Source of the DNA: Melieria omissa
Lineage: Eukaryota; Arthropoda; Insecta; Diptera; Ulidiidae
Reading direction: 5' to 3'
Length of the DNA: 64,000 nucleotides
Assembly (NCBI GenBank): GCA_963971225.1
Contig: OZ020267.1
Location: 112,974,936-113,038,935, forward strand
The translations under genes and the position numbers were made by a program. This document shows positions 35,110 to 48,530 of the stretch, piece by piece; position 1 is the first letter of the stretch, and every line of letters begins with the position of its first letter. The notes beneath the pieces were generated by a model. That model was not told the DNA's origin, searched no databases, and saw only the letters and a program-made list of their open reading frames with translations.

Positions 35110-36860
35110 CGACTTAAGCCACAAGTTGACAGTTCTACAAGGCTTCTTCTTGGTTGCATGTTCTTTGAATAATTCGTCTTCTGACTCGTTCGTCTTTCAA
35201 GTTGTTTCTTCTCAAAGTCGATTTTTTCTCTAAGTCGCTTTTTTCTTTTAACTTAAGTTTAAATCTTATTTAAATCATTTTTTTCCAAATCACTTCTCTT
35301 CTGGGTCGATTGTTCTCTGAATGATTCATCTTCTGAGTCGCTCGTCCTTCAAGTTGTTTCTTCTCAAAGTAGATTTTTTTCTCTAAGTCACTCTTCCTGT
35401 AGATCCCTCGTCTTTAAAGTTTAAATCTTATTTAAGTAATTTTTTCCTAAGTCACTTATCTTCCGGGTCACTTGTGCTCTGAATGATCCATCTTCTGAGT
35501 CGCTCGTCCTTCAAGTTGTTTCTTCTCTAAATCGATTTTTTTTTCTCTAAGTCGCTTTTTTCTTTTAACTTAAGTTTAAATCTTATTTAAATCATTTTTT
35601 TTCCAAATCACTTCTCTTCTGGGTCGATTGTTCTCTGAATGATTCATCTTCTGAGTCGCTCGTCCTTCAAGTTGTTTCTTCTCAAAGTAGATTTTGTTCT
35701 CTAAGTCACTCTTCCTGTAGATCCCTCGTCTTTAAAGTTTAAATCTTATTTAAGTAATTTTCTCCTAAGTCACTTATCTTCCGGGTCACTTGTGCTCTGA
35801 ATGATTCATGTTATGAGTAGCTCGCCTAGTTGTTTCTTCTGTAAGTTGCTTTTTTCCTTTAATTAAAGTTTAAGTTTTATTCAAGCAATTTTTTCCTAAG
35901 TCACTTTTTTTCTGGGTCGCTTGTCCTCTGAATAGTTCATCTTATGAGTAGCTCGTCTTTTAAGTGGTTTCTTCTCTAAGTCACTTTTTTCTCGAAGTCG
36001 CTTTTTTCCAAGTCTCTCGTCCTTTGGATTGCTTGTCTTTTAATTCATTCGTTTTCCCCGTCGTTTGTCTTCTAAACCATTCGTTTGTTGAAATTCTGCT
36101 CATCCAAATCGCTCGTTTGTACGTCAAAGTTTTATTTGAGTAAGTTTTCTCCAAGTTTCTCCTTCTCTGAGTCGTTGTCTTATGGTTAGTTCATCTTCTG
36201 AGTCGCTCATCCTATTCATCGTTCCTTCTCTGAGTCGTTTTATTTTTCGCTGAAATGCTTTTCCTCGCTTATCCTTAAAATCATTCACCTTCCGCGTGGC
36301 CTTGCGTCCTGTAAATCGTTCATATTTTAAGTTGCTCCTACTCTGAATCGCGCATCCTTAAAGTTCAAGTCTTATTTAAGTCATATTTTGTAAATCACTT
36401 CTTTTCTGGATCACTTGTTCTTTAAATCTTTCGTGTTCTGGGTCGCTCGTCTTTTAAGTTGTTTCTCGTTTTTTTTCTTGAAAGCGTTCTTCCTCTGGAT
36501 CGCTTGACATCTGAATCATTCGTCTTTCCCGCCGTTTATTTTTTCTAAATCATTCGTTTGTTGAAGTGCTTCTCCTCGGAATCGCTCGTCTTCACGTCCA
36601 AGTTTTATTTAAGTAATTTTCTCCAAGACTCTCGTCCTCCAGGTCGATTGTACTCGCAATGGTTCGTCTTCTCAGTCGCTCGTCTTCTAAATCGTTCGTT
36701 TGTTGAAGTGCTTTTCCTGGGAATCGCTCGTCCTTCACGTCTAAGTTGTATTTAAGTCATTTTTCTACACGTTGCTCCTCTGAGTCGATTGCGCTCTGAA
36801 TCGTTCATCTTCTGAGTAGATCCTTTTCTGGGTCGTTCATTTTCTGAATCGCTTCTACTC
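35110..36860. repeat. Degenerate array built on AAGTCGCTCGTCTTCT-like units with ~316-bp higher order
   Basis: Pyrimidine-rich modules (TCTGAGTCGCTCGTCCTTCA, AGTTGTTTCTTCTC, CTCTAAGTCGCTTTTTTC, TTTAAATCTTATTTAAAT) recur for 1.75 kb. Two long copies are nearly identical: 35229 onward and 35545 onward, about 316 bp apart. Later units are more diverged. Confidence 0.88.
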
Positions 36861-36864
36861 CTCT

Positions 36865-38080
36865 TAGCAGTGTTTATTTAAAAAATATGATCTTGAATTG
36901 CAACTAAATTTTAATAAAGTGCGCTCAGGATTTTCGTACAGGATGCATGATAAATGACTCAATGCCTCGTTTGAATGACTTCCTTAGCATAGATTCAGTC
37001 ATATCCTTAGCGACACCAGCTGTGAGTAGACTTCACTACTCCAATTATATTCGAGCACTATTGACACTCTTAAGCCTAAATGACACAACAAAAATATATA
37101 TAAATTTCGATTATTCTCGACTTGAACTACTCCACCATACGATCACCGGGTTATCACTTTTTAAGTGCAGCTTTCATTTGGCACACATCAAACCAACCAA
37201 AGCGCGAGTCCCATCCATCGACCTAAATGTAGTTTGTAAATCTGTGTGTGTGGGTTTGTGTGTTGCTGTGCAAATTTCTGTGCGCGCTCAAGTCTGTTAT
37301 TAAGATGATTGCGTTTCGAAACGGATAAGCGCGAGGCGGTGCACATTTCCTGCTTAACGCGAAATGCAGCCTACGCTGCCGACGTGAGAAGGTGAATCGG
37401 CAGCAGCCGCTGCTTGGGTCATCCTTAGCCACACACACAACAACACTCACGCACATGGAGGTGAAAATGTTAAAATTGCGCTGCTGATAATGATGAGTAA
37501 CGGGCGTCAAATTTGAACGCCGCTGCGTACGCAGCCAAGTGCACCGCGCCAGCATTTAGTGTCCAACATCATCGGCCACATGGCCGCCATGGGCGTGCGC
37601 CTTTGGCCGGATCGTATGTCACGATATTGCGACTTTAATGGCTGCAGCAGTCAGCGGCGGCCTATAATCTTGACGTGCAGTTAACTGGTTGGTTGTGTCT
37701 TGGCAGTGGTTATTGTTGGTGTTAGCCAACGATTACGATTAACTGAATATAAAATTTAATAGTAGGGGGAGTGTATGTGTGTGTGTCTGTGTGTGATGCA
37801 AATACGTGATCGCATTAAAACCGATTGCAATTTAAATGGGAGCAATATGGTTCATATAGCTGCTTTCAGAAAGGGGAAGGGATCACATTGTAGTAGTTGA
37901 CCTTGAGTTTGAAACTATGGATGAGAGGAAGTTATAAACTATAAAAAAATTGTTGCTGAAATTTTGTTTCATAGGCAAATATCTTTGATGTCCATGCTGA
38001 ATTTCCGGGAATTAACGCTTTTTAAGAGCTGAACCAGGTGATTCAGTCTCCTAAACTTCGTCTTCTTGACTGGCACGACA
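36865..38080. other. Non-coding stretch
   Basis: A 118-residue plus-strand frame (36947-37303) has no recognisable motif and runs into a GTGTGTG repeat. 37320-37700 is GC-richer. GT run at 37771-37795. No gene called. Confidence 0.45.
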
Positions 38081-38084
38081 GCCC

Positions 38085-38310
38085 GCTTACGCGAGACTAA
38101 GGCCTAGCTTCCCGCAACCACCCGTGTTGTGCGTGTGAATTTGTACGCGGGTGGAAGGGACCTACAGTTTTATGCCGATTCCGAACGGCGAGTTGGGAGC
38201 TTTTTCATAGGCAATTTTTACTCTCAGAGGTTTGCCATTTTCCTGCTGAGAGGACAGCCGCCAAAAGAAAAATTGTTGTTTTTAACTTCAGAACTCCTCA
38301 GAGAATTGTA
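38085..38310. repeat. Copy of a dispersed repeat body resembling ones in tephritid genomes
   Basis: Stretches such as AGGGACCTACAGTTTTATGC, CGATTCCGAACGGCGAG, GAGCTTTTTCATAGGCAA, and AGAGGTTTGCCATTTTCCTG resemble a dispersed repeat I remember from tephritid fruit-fly sequence. A body of similar type (TTTCACACTTAGAGGTTTTC, ATTGCCTGCGAAGAGCGC) lies next to the tRNA-like heads at 53.6 kb and 61.9 kb. The match is from memory and has not been checked. Confidence 0.45.
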
Positions 38311-38314
38311 TGGT

Positions 38315-41300
38315 GTGATTTTTTTACCCTACCAGGAGCTGGTACCCTACAGTCGGAAATTAAGAGTTTTAGAAATATTGTTACGAAAATCTCAAGTTTT
38401 CCCAGGTTCGTTTGATTGTGTTTGAAAATAAAACAACTTCAGTTATTCAGCGCAACGTAGTCACAACTAACATTCGCTTTATTTACAAATTTACACTTGT
38501 TCTACTTTACACTACTACTATTGCATGTTTCCCCATTGCTTGCTCAACACAGACTCGACTCACTGCGCTGCACACTGCTGCTTTTATACCAGTTTTCTAA
38601 TCGCGCCGAAGTTTCTTGCAACTTCCAATTGGAAAATGCTCGACCATTCTCGCACAGCCCATTTCTCGCGAACCTTGCCATATCAGACTATACCACGCGA
38701 ATTATACCAGTTTGCCGTAATTCACAGTGCATGCCTAAAAGTATGCTTGCAAAAGCGTTCATGCACAGCACAGAGTGCCTTTTCGTTTCAATATGCATAA
38801 TCAGAAACAAAAAAAATTTGTCAATAGTTTGATAACTGATTCTCGTAGAAGATCAAAACTAAAGTTACACGTGTTTTAGGGTTTTTTAATTTGAGCACTT
38901 TTTCGCAGCACGGTTTATAGTTTCCGAATGTATAACACAAGTTTTAATAACTTCGGAAATAAAAAAGATAAAGGATTGAATTTTCGCCTAACGGTTTCCC
39001 ATAAGTAGAAGATGATTTATTCCAAAAATGAAAAAACTTCGCCCGCGGCCACGCCTACTCTCCATACAGACTTTATTTTTAATAATTTTAAAATAAGCTA
39101 AAAGTTTGCTGTCATGCATTAAAATGTTCTTTAGAGACACTTAGTCCACTTTTATAAAAGTAGGCAAACTCTTTCTTAAAAAAAATCTAAACTATTCATT
39201 TACTTTTATAAAGCACGGAAAAGGTTAACTGACAAGTGCAACTTTCTTCACTAAAAGTTAAACTAATGACTTATTATGTATCTCAAGGGGTTAAAAAGGC
39301 ATGTTACACCTATTTCCAGACAAAAATATCCCTAAACGGACGATAAATATTTTAAAGTTCATATTTTGAAAAATATCTTTATATGGCAACCCGGTTAAAA
39401 AATGGGCAAACCACGCCCATTTTAGGCAATATGTTGTTCTCATGATTTCCAAAGTGTTTGTACGAAATTTCAGTTTCGTATCTCAACTTTTTCGAAACTA
39501 ATTGTGAATACCTTCCATCAGACAGACGAATTGGAAGACATATTACCAGACGGACATAAATAAATCAATGCGATGTATATATACATATCTCAATTCTATA
39601 CATTTAAATACATATTTATTTCTTTCAACACCAGCCTTGCTGTTTTTCATACGTTATAGTTTTGCTTAGCAATTAAAAATATATCGTTGCTCACCAAAAC
39701 TGAGTACAAAAAGTGCTTGGGTGGGCATGCGAAAATTGCTCGCATTCATTTTGTCGCAGGAGTCCGCAGATGAGTTTGGTACCATCATTTAGCTGAACGT
39801 CCCACCTAATCAGTATATAAGTATTTCGTGGAATGCTGTGGAATCTCAAAAGTTACAGTCCAGAGAAAATCCCGTTTTTTCTCATTTTTATCAAAAAATT
39901 AGGCAAAGGATAGATATGCTTTTTCTGTCAAAATAAAAATTGCTGATATAAAATTTTTGGATATATTAATTGCTTAAATATTGTAACCCCACATGTGAAA
40001 AATAATGGGATTTCATTAAAAAACATAAATTCTACGGGCATCTGAAGAGAGCCTTGTTAAAAATATTTTGCTAGAAGTGAAAATAATATAATAAAACGTT
40101 CAACTTTGAAAGGCCGTAAAGTCCAGGTCATGGAATGAAGAGACTTGAAAAGTTGATTTCCTGTCTCGCTAGTCTTTCTTTATTACGACAAGTAAACAAA
40201 AATTCAGATTCTCAACTTTTGAATTTGCTCCAATGCGAGCGTCTTTGCCTGTTTTTTCCCAACGTGCGCCGTTAGTGAGATGACCTGTCTTTATTTGTCC
40301 TGTCCAAGTAGTTGAGCTGAAATCCAGAGTTGTCCTGATTAGACCCATTTAAAAAATTAGCTAAAATAAAAAACTTTGATCTTATTCTGGGTCACAAAAA
40401 TCCAATAACAAAACTTCAAACCCATAAAAACTGTACAGAAAAAACTGATTTTTCGATTTAGTTTTGTGCCCAAAATTTGACATAAAATTTTGAAATGTCT
40501 CCTTATTGATCCAACGCAGTTTTTAGTTCAATTTAGTTCGATTCAAATAAAGCTGATCCGAGTGTTTTAAACCAAAACCAGAACCTAACCTCACTTTAAT
40601 CAGTGTCTAAGTGTAGCATCCCGTTAACGCATTACTTGTGTACCAAGTTTGCAAAAACTCGTCTGACAGTTGAACAACAAATTTGACTCCTTGATTGCTC
40701 CTACAACAACTATTATATATACACTGAAAACAACAACAACAACAAATAATAGCAGTAACTACTTTTGCATATTTCGTTGACAAATAAATTCGGTTAACTC
40801 ACACCGCAGCCAATGTTCGCATAAATTTCGCTAGCAATTTATTATATTTTTTGCGTGAATTATTGCGCCATGTTTACGCTGAAAAATATCTGGTCACAAG
40901 GCCTACGCGCAGCATGCAACGTTCCCCTCGCACGAGCCCACAAACGCTTAAACAAATGGCACCAGAAGCGACAATGCCAACACAGCAGCCGCCACCAGCC
41001 GCACCAACACCAACATCGACACCCAACATCCCAACACCCAACTGGCCGACGCATTGTGTGTGTATGTGTGTGTGTGCAGCGTCTCAATGGCACTGTAAAT
41101 TATGTTTTATTATGCAATAAAGTCACCCATAAAAATGTTGCAATAAATTAAATTAACTACTAAAATTGCAGATTTCATTCATTCGGCCTTTTTTTTCCTT
41201 TGCTCCATTTTTTTTTTTGCCTTTGTGCACCGCAATGTCCCTTTCTCGCCATTTGCCTACAACGGGCCACACAGGCCCACAGCTGCGTTTGGCAAGGCGT

Positions 41301-41700
41301 CTGCGTCTGCTCTTGCTCCTGTGACTGCTGTTGTTGTTGTTGTTGCAGCACCATTCTACTCCGTCATGCCACCGGATTGTATTTATGCGTGTACTCGCAC
41401 TCGCACTCGTATTTATATATTTGTATTTATTGCATTTGCATTCTGCCGCCCTGTGCGTGAGCCTTACTCTGTATGTATGTGTATGTGTGCGTGTGATCCC
41501 CACCTTTCGTTCATAAATATAACAGAGAGGGCAACAGAATTGTTTATTGTCTATAATAGCCATTTTGTCGTTTGTTCCTTTCGTTGTTGTTGTTGTATCT
41601 TAAAATATTGTCGTTGTCATTGTTGCAGGCAACGCATAAAACAAAGTGCACTGGCAACACTAATGGTTGCAATATTTTGCAAATAAATGCTTAGTGTGTG
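38315..41700. other. Non-coding stretch
   Basis: No gene recognised. 38990-39560 has CGCCCGCGGCCACGCC and AAACCACGCCCATTTTAGGC motifs and a CAGACAGACGAATTGGAAGA stretch that look like old repeat debris. 40860-41100 is CA/ACC-rich, with overlapping frames on both strands. TTG run at 41328-41347. Confidence 0.45.
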
Positions 41701-41709
41701 ATTGACAAG

Positions 41710-43810
41710 AATGAAGATTTCAATGAACATGTCACCAGTTAGGTTTTCCTTTCAATAACCAATTAAAATTTAATTGCAAATTCAATGAAACAGAAAAAGA
41801 TTGAAGGAGAATGAAAATATTGCAAGTTATTTGTGTTTTTCTTTCAATAGTGAATTAAATTTTTATTGCAAATTCAATAAAATTTAAATTCTATTAAAAA
41901 TATTTCAATGAGTATCGACAGTTATTTTTGTAATCACTTAAAATTTAAATGCAAATTTTATAAAAAATTAGTTCAATGAAAAAGTTTGAAAGAGAATGAA
42001 AATATTCATCAATAATCAAATAAATGTTAACTGGAAATTCAATAAAAATTAAACTCAATGAAAAATATTTCAATGAAAATTTCGGCAGTTACGTTTTGCT
42101 TTCAAAAAATCAATTCAATTTTAGTTAAAAATTCTATAAAATTTCAATTTAATTAAATAGATTGAAAGAGAATGAAAATATTGATATGAAATATATTCCT
42201 TTCAATAATCAATTAAATTTTGATTGCAAATTCAATGAATATTCAAATCAATGACATAGATTGAAAATATTCTTCAATAATCAATAAAATTTTAATTGAA
42301 AATTCAATAAAAATATCGCTAATTATGTTTTCCTTTCAATAATCAATAAAATATTAATTGCAAATTCAGTAAAAATTAAACCCAATGAAAAATATTTCAG
42401 TGAAAATATCGGCAGATATGTTTTGCTTTCAAAATTCAATTACATTTCAATTACAAATTTTTATAAAAATTCAATTTAATTAAATAGATTGAAAGGGAAT
42501 GAAAATATTGAAATACTAAATATATTCCTTTCAATAATCAATTAAATTTGGATTGCAAATGCAATTTATATTCAAACCAATGAAAAATATTGAAACAGAA
42601 TTAAGTGAAATATTGAAACTTATGTGTGTTTTCCTCTGAATAATCAATTAAATATTAATTGATTAATATTCCATTCAGTAATCAATTAAATTTGGATTGC
42701 AAATTCAATTTATATTCAAATCAATGAAAAAGATTGAAACAGAATTAAGTGAAATATTGAAAGTTATCTGTGTTTTCCTCTGAATAATCAATTAAATGTT
42801 AATTGCAAATTGAATAAAAATTAAACTCAATAAAAAATATCGCAATGAAAATATCGGCAGTTATGTTTTGCTTTCAAAAAATCAATTAAATTAAAAAAAT
42901 CAATTAAAAATTCTATAAAATTTCAATTTAATTACATAGATTGAAAGAGAATGAAAATATTGCAATGTTTTCCTTTAAATAATCAATTGAATTTGGATTA
43001 TTAGTTAATTAATTAATTAAAATTAATTAATATTCGAATCAATGAAAACGATTGACTGAGAATGAAAATATTGAAAGTTAACTATGTTTTCCTCTGAATA
43101 ATCAATTAAATATTAATTGAAAATACAATAAAAATTAAATTTTATGAAAAATATTTCAATGAAAATATCGCCGGTTATATTTTCCTTTCAATAATCAATT
43201 AGATTTCAATTCAGAACTCTATAAAATTTACATTTAATTAAATTGCAATGTTTTCCTTTCAATAATCAATTAAATTTGGATTGCAAATTCGATTAATATT
43301 CAAATCAATGAAAAAGATTGAAAGAGAATGAAAATATTGAAAGTTATCTGTGTTATCTGAATAATCAATCAAATTTTAATTGCAAATTCAATGAAAGATA
43401 TTTCAATGAAAATATCGCTGGTTATATTTTCCTTTCAATAATCAATTAAAATTTAATTGTAAATTCAATAATTAACTGAAAATGCAATTTAATGCAAAAT
43501 ATTGAAAGAAAATGGAAATATTGCTAACTAAATTTTAATTGTAAATTAAATAAAAATGAAATTCAATGAAAAATATTTTGAGAGAATGAATATTTTGCAA
43601 GTTATCTATGTTTTCCTTTCAAAAATCAATTACATTTTAATTGTAAATTCAATAAAAATATTTCAATGAAATATCATACAGAAATATAATCAATTAAATT
43701 TTAATTAGTTAATTATTATGTAAAAAATTTAATGTAATTAAATAGATTAAAAAATGATGAAAATATTGCAATGTTTTCCTTTCAATAATCAATTTAATTT
43801 TAATTGAAAA
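41710..43810. repeat. AT-rich degenerate satellite, 80-100 bp units
   Basis: About 2.1 kb of units built from TTTTCCTTTCAATAATCAAT, TAAATTTTAATTGCAAATTC, AATAAAAATTAAATTCAATG and GATTGAAAGAGAATGAAAAT. More than 20 copies with many indels; some neighbouring pairs are close to identical (for example about 42530-42640 and 42670-42770). Confidence 0.9.
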
Positions 43811-43814
43811 AGTT

Positions 43815-45050
43815 GCATCAGTCCCCTGACACACTCGAGCCTTAAAAAAATCGCCTCCCCCAAAACGCAAATGTCAAACTAAACAAACAAAGCGAACGTG
43901 AAAATAGTTAAACACTATATGCCAAAATCTTTACAGACATCAATCATTTGTCAATCGAACGTTGTTTGATTGATTTGCGGCCTAATGGTGGCTAATTTCT
44001 AGTCTTCATACTCGGCAAATATTTATTGCAAACAAAATTCAAACATAGAAAAAATTAAAAAAAAAAATAAAATAAAAAATATGCCAACCACACAAATGCG
44101 AGTTTGGCAGCTTAGCGAAACGTTAATGACATAACTGCTTGCGACATCACGCCAGCTGGACGAGTTGAATTGACAGTTCGATGATTTTAACTGTGTCGAA
44201 ATACTGTGCAATATTTGTAGATTTTTGTTTTTTCACGGACACGCATCGATTCGGGCTACCGACATGCCGCAGCTGACTGACTGTGTCACATTATGAACTG
44301 TGCGTGGAAGGCTGGAAGGCTGATTGACAGTCATTCAGACAGCGAGACAGCCGGCCAGCTACTACTATGGATGACATTTGCGCAGCGCTCTAACGTTATT
44401 GACTGACTGTCAGCCGGCATGGATGATTCATGACGTTGAATTAACGACCAGCCGCTCCGTATTTGGCATGAAGCGTTTACGTTTCGATATCTTCCTCTCT
44501 GACATTCATGCCATGCCATTCCATTCCACGCCGCTTTGTGTTCGTTGCGCGCCCCCATCTCGCGCGACGTTTACGGGCATTTGTGTATAATCAAGTTTGG
44601 CCACTTTAATTAATAACGCAATATTTTACCGCTGCCTGACAGTCTAATTTGTGAATTTTTTTAATTGCCTGACATCGCTCACATTTTAAGTGAAATAAAC
44701 TTGACAAAAAAATTCTCAAAAAATAAATACAATCTCACACACCGCATCACATTACGGCAAACAGGCACAGCCATATAAATTGTGGTATTCACCATATTTC
44801 GCTACGAAATTTATTTGCTCAAATTAAATTTGCATTAATTTGATGTACCCAGCCCTGTGCCGCTTTGAAGCTCATAAATTAACTTAATTTCAACTGATTT
44901 CATTAACGTGAAACAAGTCAACGAGCGCCGTTCGGCATTGAGCGACTATGGTGGGGCGGTACGATTTGTTAAACATGTAGGTTGCAAAAATAAAAACATA
45001 AGAATTGATTTTCGATTGTTTTAAATTAAAACAGTAATGATTTCGATGAT
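43815..45050. other. Non-coding stretch, possibly regulatory
   Basis: No coding exon seen. 43850-44600 is of more balanced composition than the arrays beside it, with TTGATTGATTTGC and several TGACAG/CTGTCA motifs. Nothing specific can be claimed. Confidence 0.4.
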
Positions 45051-45057
45051 AGTTTAA

Positions 45058-45297
45058 CCCATTCGAGACGACGATTTTTTTCGAACACGGTCCCCAGGAG
45101 CGAAATTTTTTTTCTTTGTATTGTACATAGCAAAATCAATGCCAAATTTTGTTTTCCTGTACTTTACAGATTTCGTTAGTTCCAGAAAAATCTTATTTCG
45201 ACGACTAGTTTACTCAGAATAACTGATAATTGTACATTACCGTCTTATAGCCTCGGAAATCCATTGCACACACGTTGTGCAATCGGTCTCGAATGGG
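45058..45297. mobile_element. Short TTAA-flanked MITE, piggyBac type
   Basis: 240 bp. Both ends read inward as CCCATTCGAGAC (12 bp exact), each preceded by TTAA (45054-45057 and 45298-45301). TTAA target plus CCC start is the piggyBac pattern. No coding capacity. Confidence 0.88.
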
Positions 45298-45301
45298 TTA
45301 A

Positions 45302-45525
45302 GTGAGAGATGCTTTTTGAGAGATGAGTTTGGGATGTCCACAAGTCTTGTTGGTAAATTTCAGACTGGGGCTCCAGATTTATAAGAGAACTAAAGTATCT
45401 TTTGCGTCCAATTAGTTCTTTTTGTTCTACGTTACTGACGTCCCGAGAGGTGATTGACCATGGAACTAATGTATTAACTAAAAAAAAGCCTCTGTTGTGG
45501 ATGTATGACGATTTTTCCTAAGTGT
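45302..45525. other. Short non-coding gap
   Basis: Nothing recognised. Confidence 0.4.
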
Positions 45526-45529
45526 GTTG

Positions 45530-46625
45530 CTTCCTTTACGGCTTTGACTTGCACCACATTCTCGTCTTCCGCCATTTCATGGTCTCAAAGATGTCACTTT
45601 TGTAGGTGTAGAATGTCTTTGGTACAGCCTTGTCTTTGTCTACGTTATCCTCATAGACTACGTCTTCAACTTTCTTTACATTTTTGTCTCTGTAAGATCA
45701 AAAAAGTTCATTTTTTGTGGGATCACAGGTTTTTCTACATCTTCCTACATATTCGTTTTTTTCTAAATTCTATATTTTCTCCATATTCGCGAATTCTTTT
45801 CCATTCTGAAGAGATTCTTGGTTCAATGAAGTCACTTTTAAAAATGCAAGATGTCTCTGCACATATTTAATACTTTTCATGCTCGTCTTTTTTTACATTT
45901 TCGTCTTCCTCTACATCCTCTTCTTTAAAAAAATCATTTTTAATGTCTTTATCAAGATTTCCTTTCAAGTACGTCTTCGACTTTCTTTAGATTTTCGTCT
46001 ATGTAAGCTCCAAAATTCCTTCTTTATGGTGGCACAGGTTTTTCTACATCTTCGTACATATTCATCTTTTTCTAAATTCTATATATTTTTTCCATATTCG
46101 CATCTTCTTTTCCATTCTCAAGAGAAACCAAGTTTCTCACTCTCTCACTCTCACTTTTATAGATGCAAGATGTCTCTCTGCAGATATTTATACTTTTCAT
46201 GCTCCTCTTTTTTTACATTTTCGTTTTCCTCGACATCCTCTTCTCTCGAAAAATCATTTTTTTAATGTGTTTATCAACATTGTTCTTTTCTTTATTTTCT
46301 GAGTCCTTCACAATCTCCTCTTTCTCTAGATTCTCTTCTCTAGGATGGGTTTCTCTACTTCTTTGTTCTCCTCTACATCTTTGTCTTTTACCATAGCTTC
46401 ACCTTTCTCTATATCCTCGATGTCTTCCTCATTGTCGACGTCTTTCATTATCTTCACTCACTTTACGTTTGTGTATCTCTAATGGATGTAGGACTTGTTT
46501 CTCTACATGCTCGTCTTCCTCCTTTCCTTCCTCTATAATGAAATCTTTTTCATCTTCGGGGACCTTCAAAATTTGGTCTCCTTTAAATCATTGTAGACAT
46601 CTTCATATAGTTTTCTGCATCAGTC
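45530..46625. repeat. CT-rich degenerate array with ~310-320 bp higher-order unit
   Basis: Two long copies: GATCACAGGTTTTTCTACAT through CTAAATTCTATATTTTCTCC near 45720-45780 matches 46030-46095, and ATACTTTTCATGCTCGTCTT near 45868 matches 46190, a spacing of about 310-322 bp. Shorter TCTACATCTTCGTC-type units continue to about 46620. Confidence 0.85.
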
Positions 46626-46629
46626 TTCA

Positions 46630-47040
46630 CTTTCTTGGGCATACTTCTGCAACAATCTCATTAAACTACCAGTAGACCACTATGATTTTTCTAAGGGATT
46701 CTTCTTACTCTCTTCTAATCTCAATAGGGTATCTCATACACAATAAATGGTACCACTCCCTTGGGAATACATCCGCAACAATCTCATTAAACCACAAGTC
46801 TATATATGGTATGGATAGTCAACTATATGGTCTATATATGATTTTTCTAAGGGTTTCTTTTTACTCTCATCTAATCTCAACAGGGTTTCTCATACACAAT
46901 AAATGGTACCACTCCCTTGGAAATACATCCGCAACAATCTCATTAAACTACAAGTAGACCATATATGATTTTTCCAAGAGATTCTTCTTACTCTCTTCTT
47001 ACCTCAATTGGGTTTCTCATACACAAGAAATGGTACCCCA
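46630..47040. repeat. Three tandem units of 130-175 bp
   Basis: Units share GCAACAATCTCATTAAACTA, TATGATTTTTCTAAGGGATT, CTTCTTACTCTCTTCTAATC, GGGTTTCTCATACACAATAA and ATGGTACC. The marker CAACAATCTCATTAAA starts near 46649, 46778 and 46931. Confidence 0.9.
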
Positions 47041-47044
47041 ACCC

Positions 47045-48530
47045 TTTCTCTAGTTCCTTACTTTTGTAACTAACTTCACTCTAAGTTTCCATTGTTCCAT
47101 CTCACTTCCCCAAACACATTCCGTCTGCTACACAGAAAAAATAATTTCATACATCAATATTTCACAACAACAACGTAGTATCATTCAAATACAGTTAATA
47201 AAATATAATCTGTTCACCTGTTATTCATATACAATGACCACCAATAATCGTTTATCTCATTTCGCTGCAACAACACGGCCGCCGCCGTTCACCGCTAATG
47301 ACAAGTGCCCAGCGCGAAGCTAGCGGAGCTATTAATTTCGCTTCGCAAATCTATAAAACGTTCGCATATCAAATGAGACCACACAGCGTCGTAAAATCCC
47401 AAGTTTATGGAGTATTTATGTATACGATGCGGCCATATTCGGCGCTATTTATACGCGGACGTACACGGCTTTTGTCATGCAAACGTGAAATTTGGCTTAA
47501 ATTTAATGATTCAAAATAACATTGAGCTCAATTCATTTAACGCGTTGGCAGCGCAAATCGACAAATCGACTAATGAGCAACGGATCCATAAACAAATAAA
47601 ATCATTTTTTATGCTTTAACAACTTTAAGTTTTTTATGTTCAGTATTGAAAGTGCAAAGAATAACAACTATCGATGACAGAAATATTTTATAGTGTCGTA
47701 TTGATGGAGATTATGGAAACATACGATTGGGATCTGAAGCGAATAAGATCGTTTCAACACTTTGTTAAAGGTCTAAGGATGCTCTGTACACAAATTGGTC
47801 GATCAGAATTGGTCTTGGTGTATTTTTGTTCTAGAGATTTAAAACCTGAGAGCAGTAAAAGTTTATGTCATTGAAACCCTCTGAAACCTCTCTGTACGGA
47901 GACTTCGAGGAGGGTTGAAGACAAGGAAGAATTACGTTCGGAGAAACAAGAGAACTTATTGGAAGTCTGTCTTATATATGATTCTACTTTTTCAGACAGA
48001 AGCTTCTGGTTAGCGTACAGTTTCAAAACCGTCTTTCCTATCTTCTTATACTCAAGTTCTCCATGAACTACCCGGCAACGACAACGTCAAATATTGCTGA
48101 GGGGTCATTCCCTGCGCGTTTGTTCGACTTAAAAAAAAAAAATCAAAATTAAAAAAAAAACATTAAACCCCTATTTTTTGTCAGTTACCTGACATGTCTT
48201 GGCAATGTAATTTTTATGGAATTTATTGAAAGTTCTCGCTTATCGTCTTTCATTCTCTGTTTCTATCTTTCAAAGCTTGAATTCAGCTGTTCATATATTT
48301 TGCTTTCAAAATCCGAATTCCTCACCTTTCAGCCACAACAATAAAAGTTTATTTCATTTACTTTTTGCTGCCTAAAAAAATCCAAAGCTCAACTGAGCTG
48401 CTTACATGCAAATCGTCGACTAGTTAATGGTAGAAAGTTGTGTTAAGCTGCGGTCAAAGTTTCTGACATGAAAAACCTTTTCACCTGTCGTGATTTTTTA
48501 TTTTTTAGTAAAAGTATTGCAATTGGTTAA
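47045..48530. other. Non-coding stretch with a GC-balanced island
   Basis: 47265-47600 stands out from AT-rich neighbours (GCGCGAAGCTAGCGGAGC, TATTTATACGCGGACGTAC) but has no protein-like frame; it could be a regulatory island. The remainder is AT-rich and featureless. Confidence 0.45.

Noticed and set aside
36947..37303. 118-residue frame
   Set aside because: No recognisable motif, ends in a GTGTGT run, no splice or promoter context.
40851..41151. Pro/Thr- and His/Gln-rich overlapping frames
   Set aside because: CA/ACC-rich DNA opens several frames at once on both strands; none has a motif.
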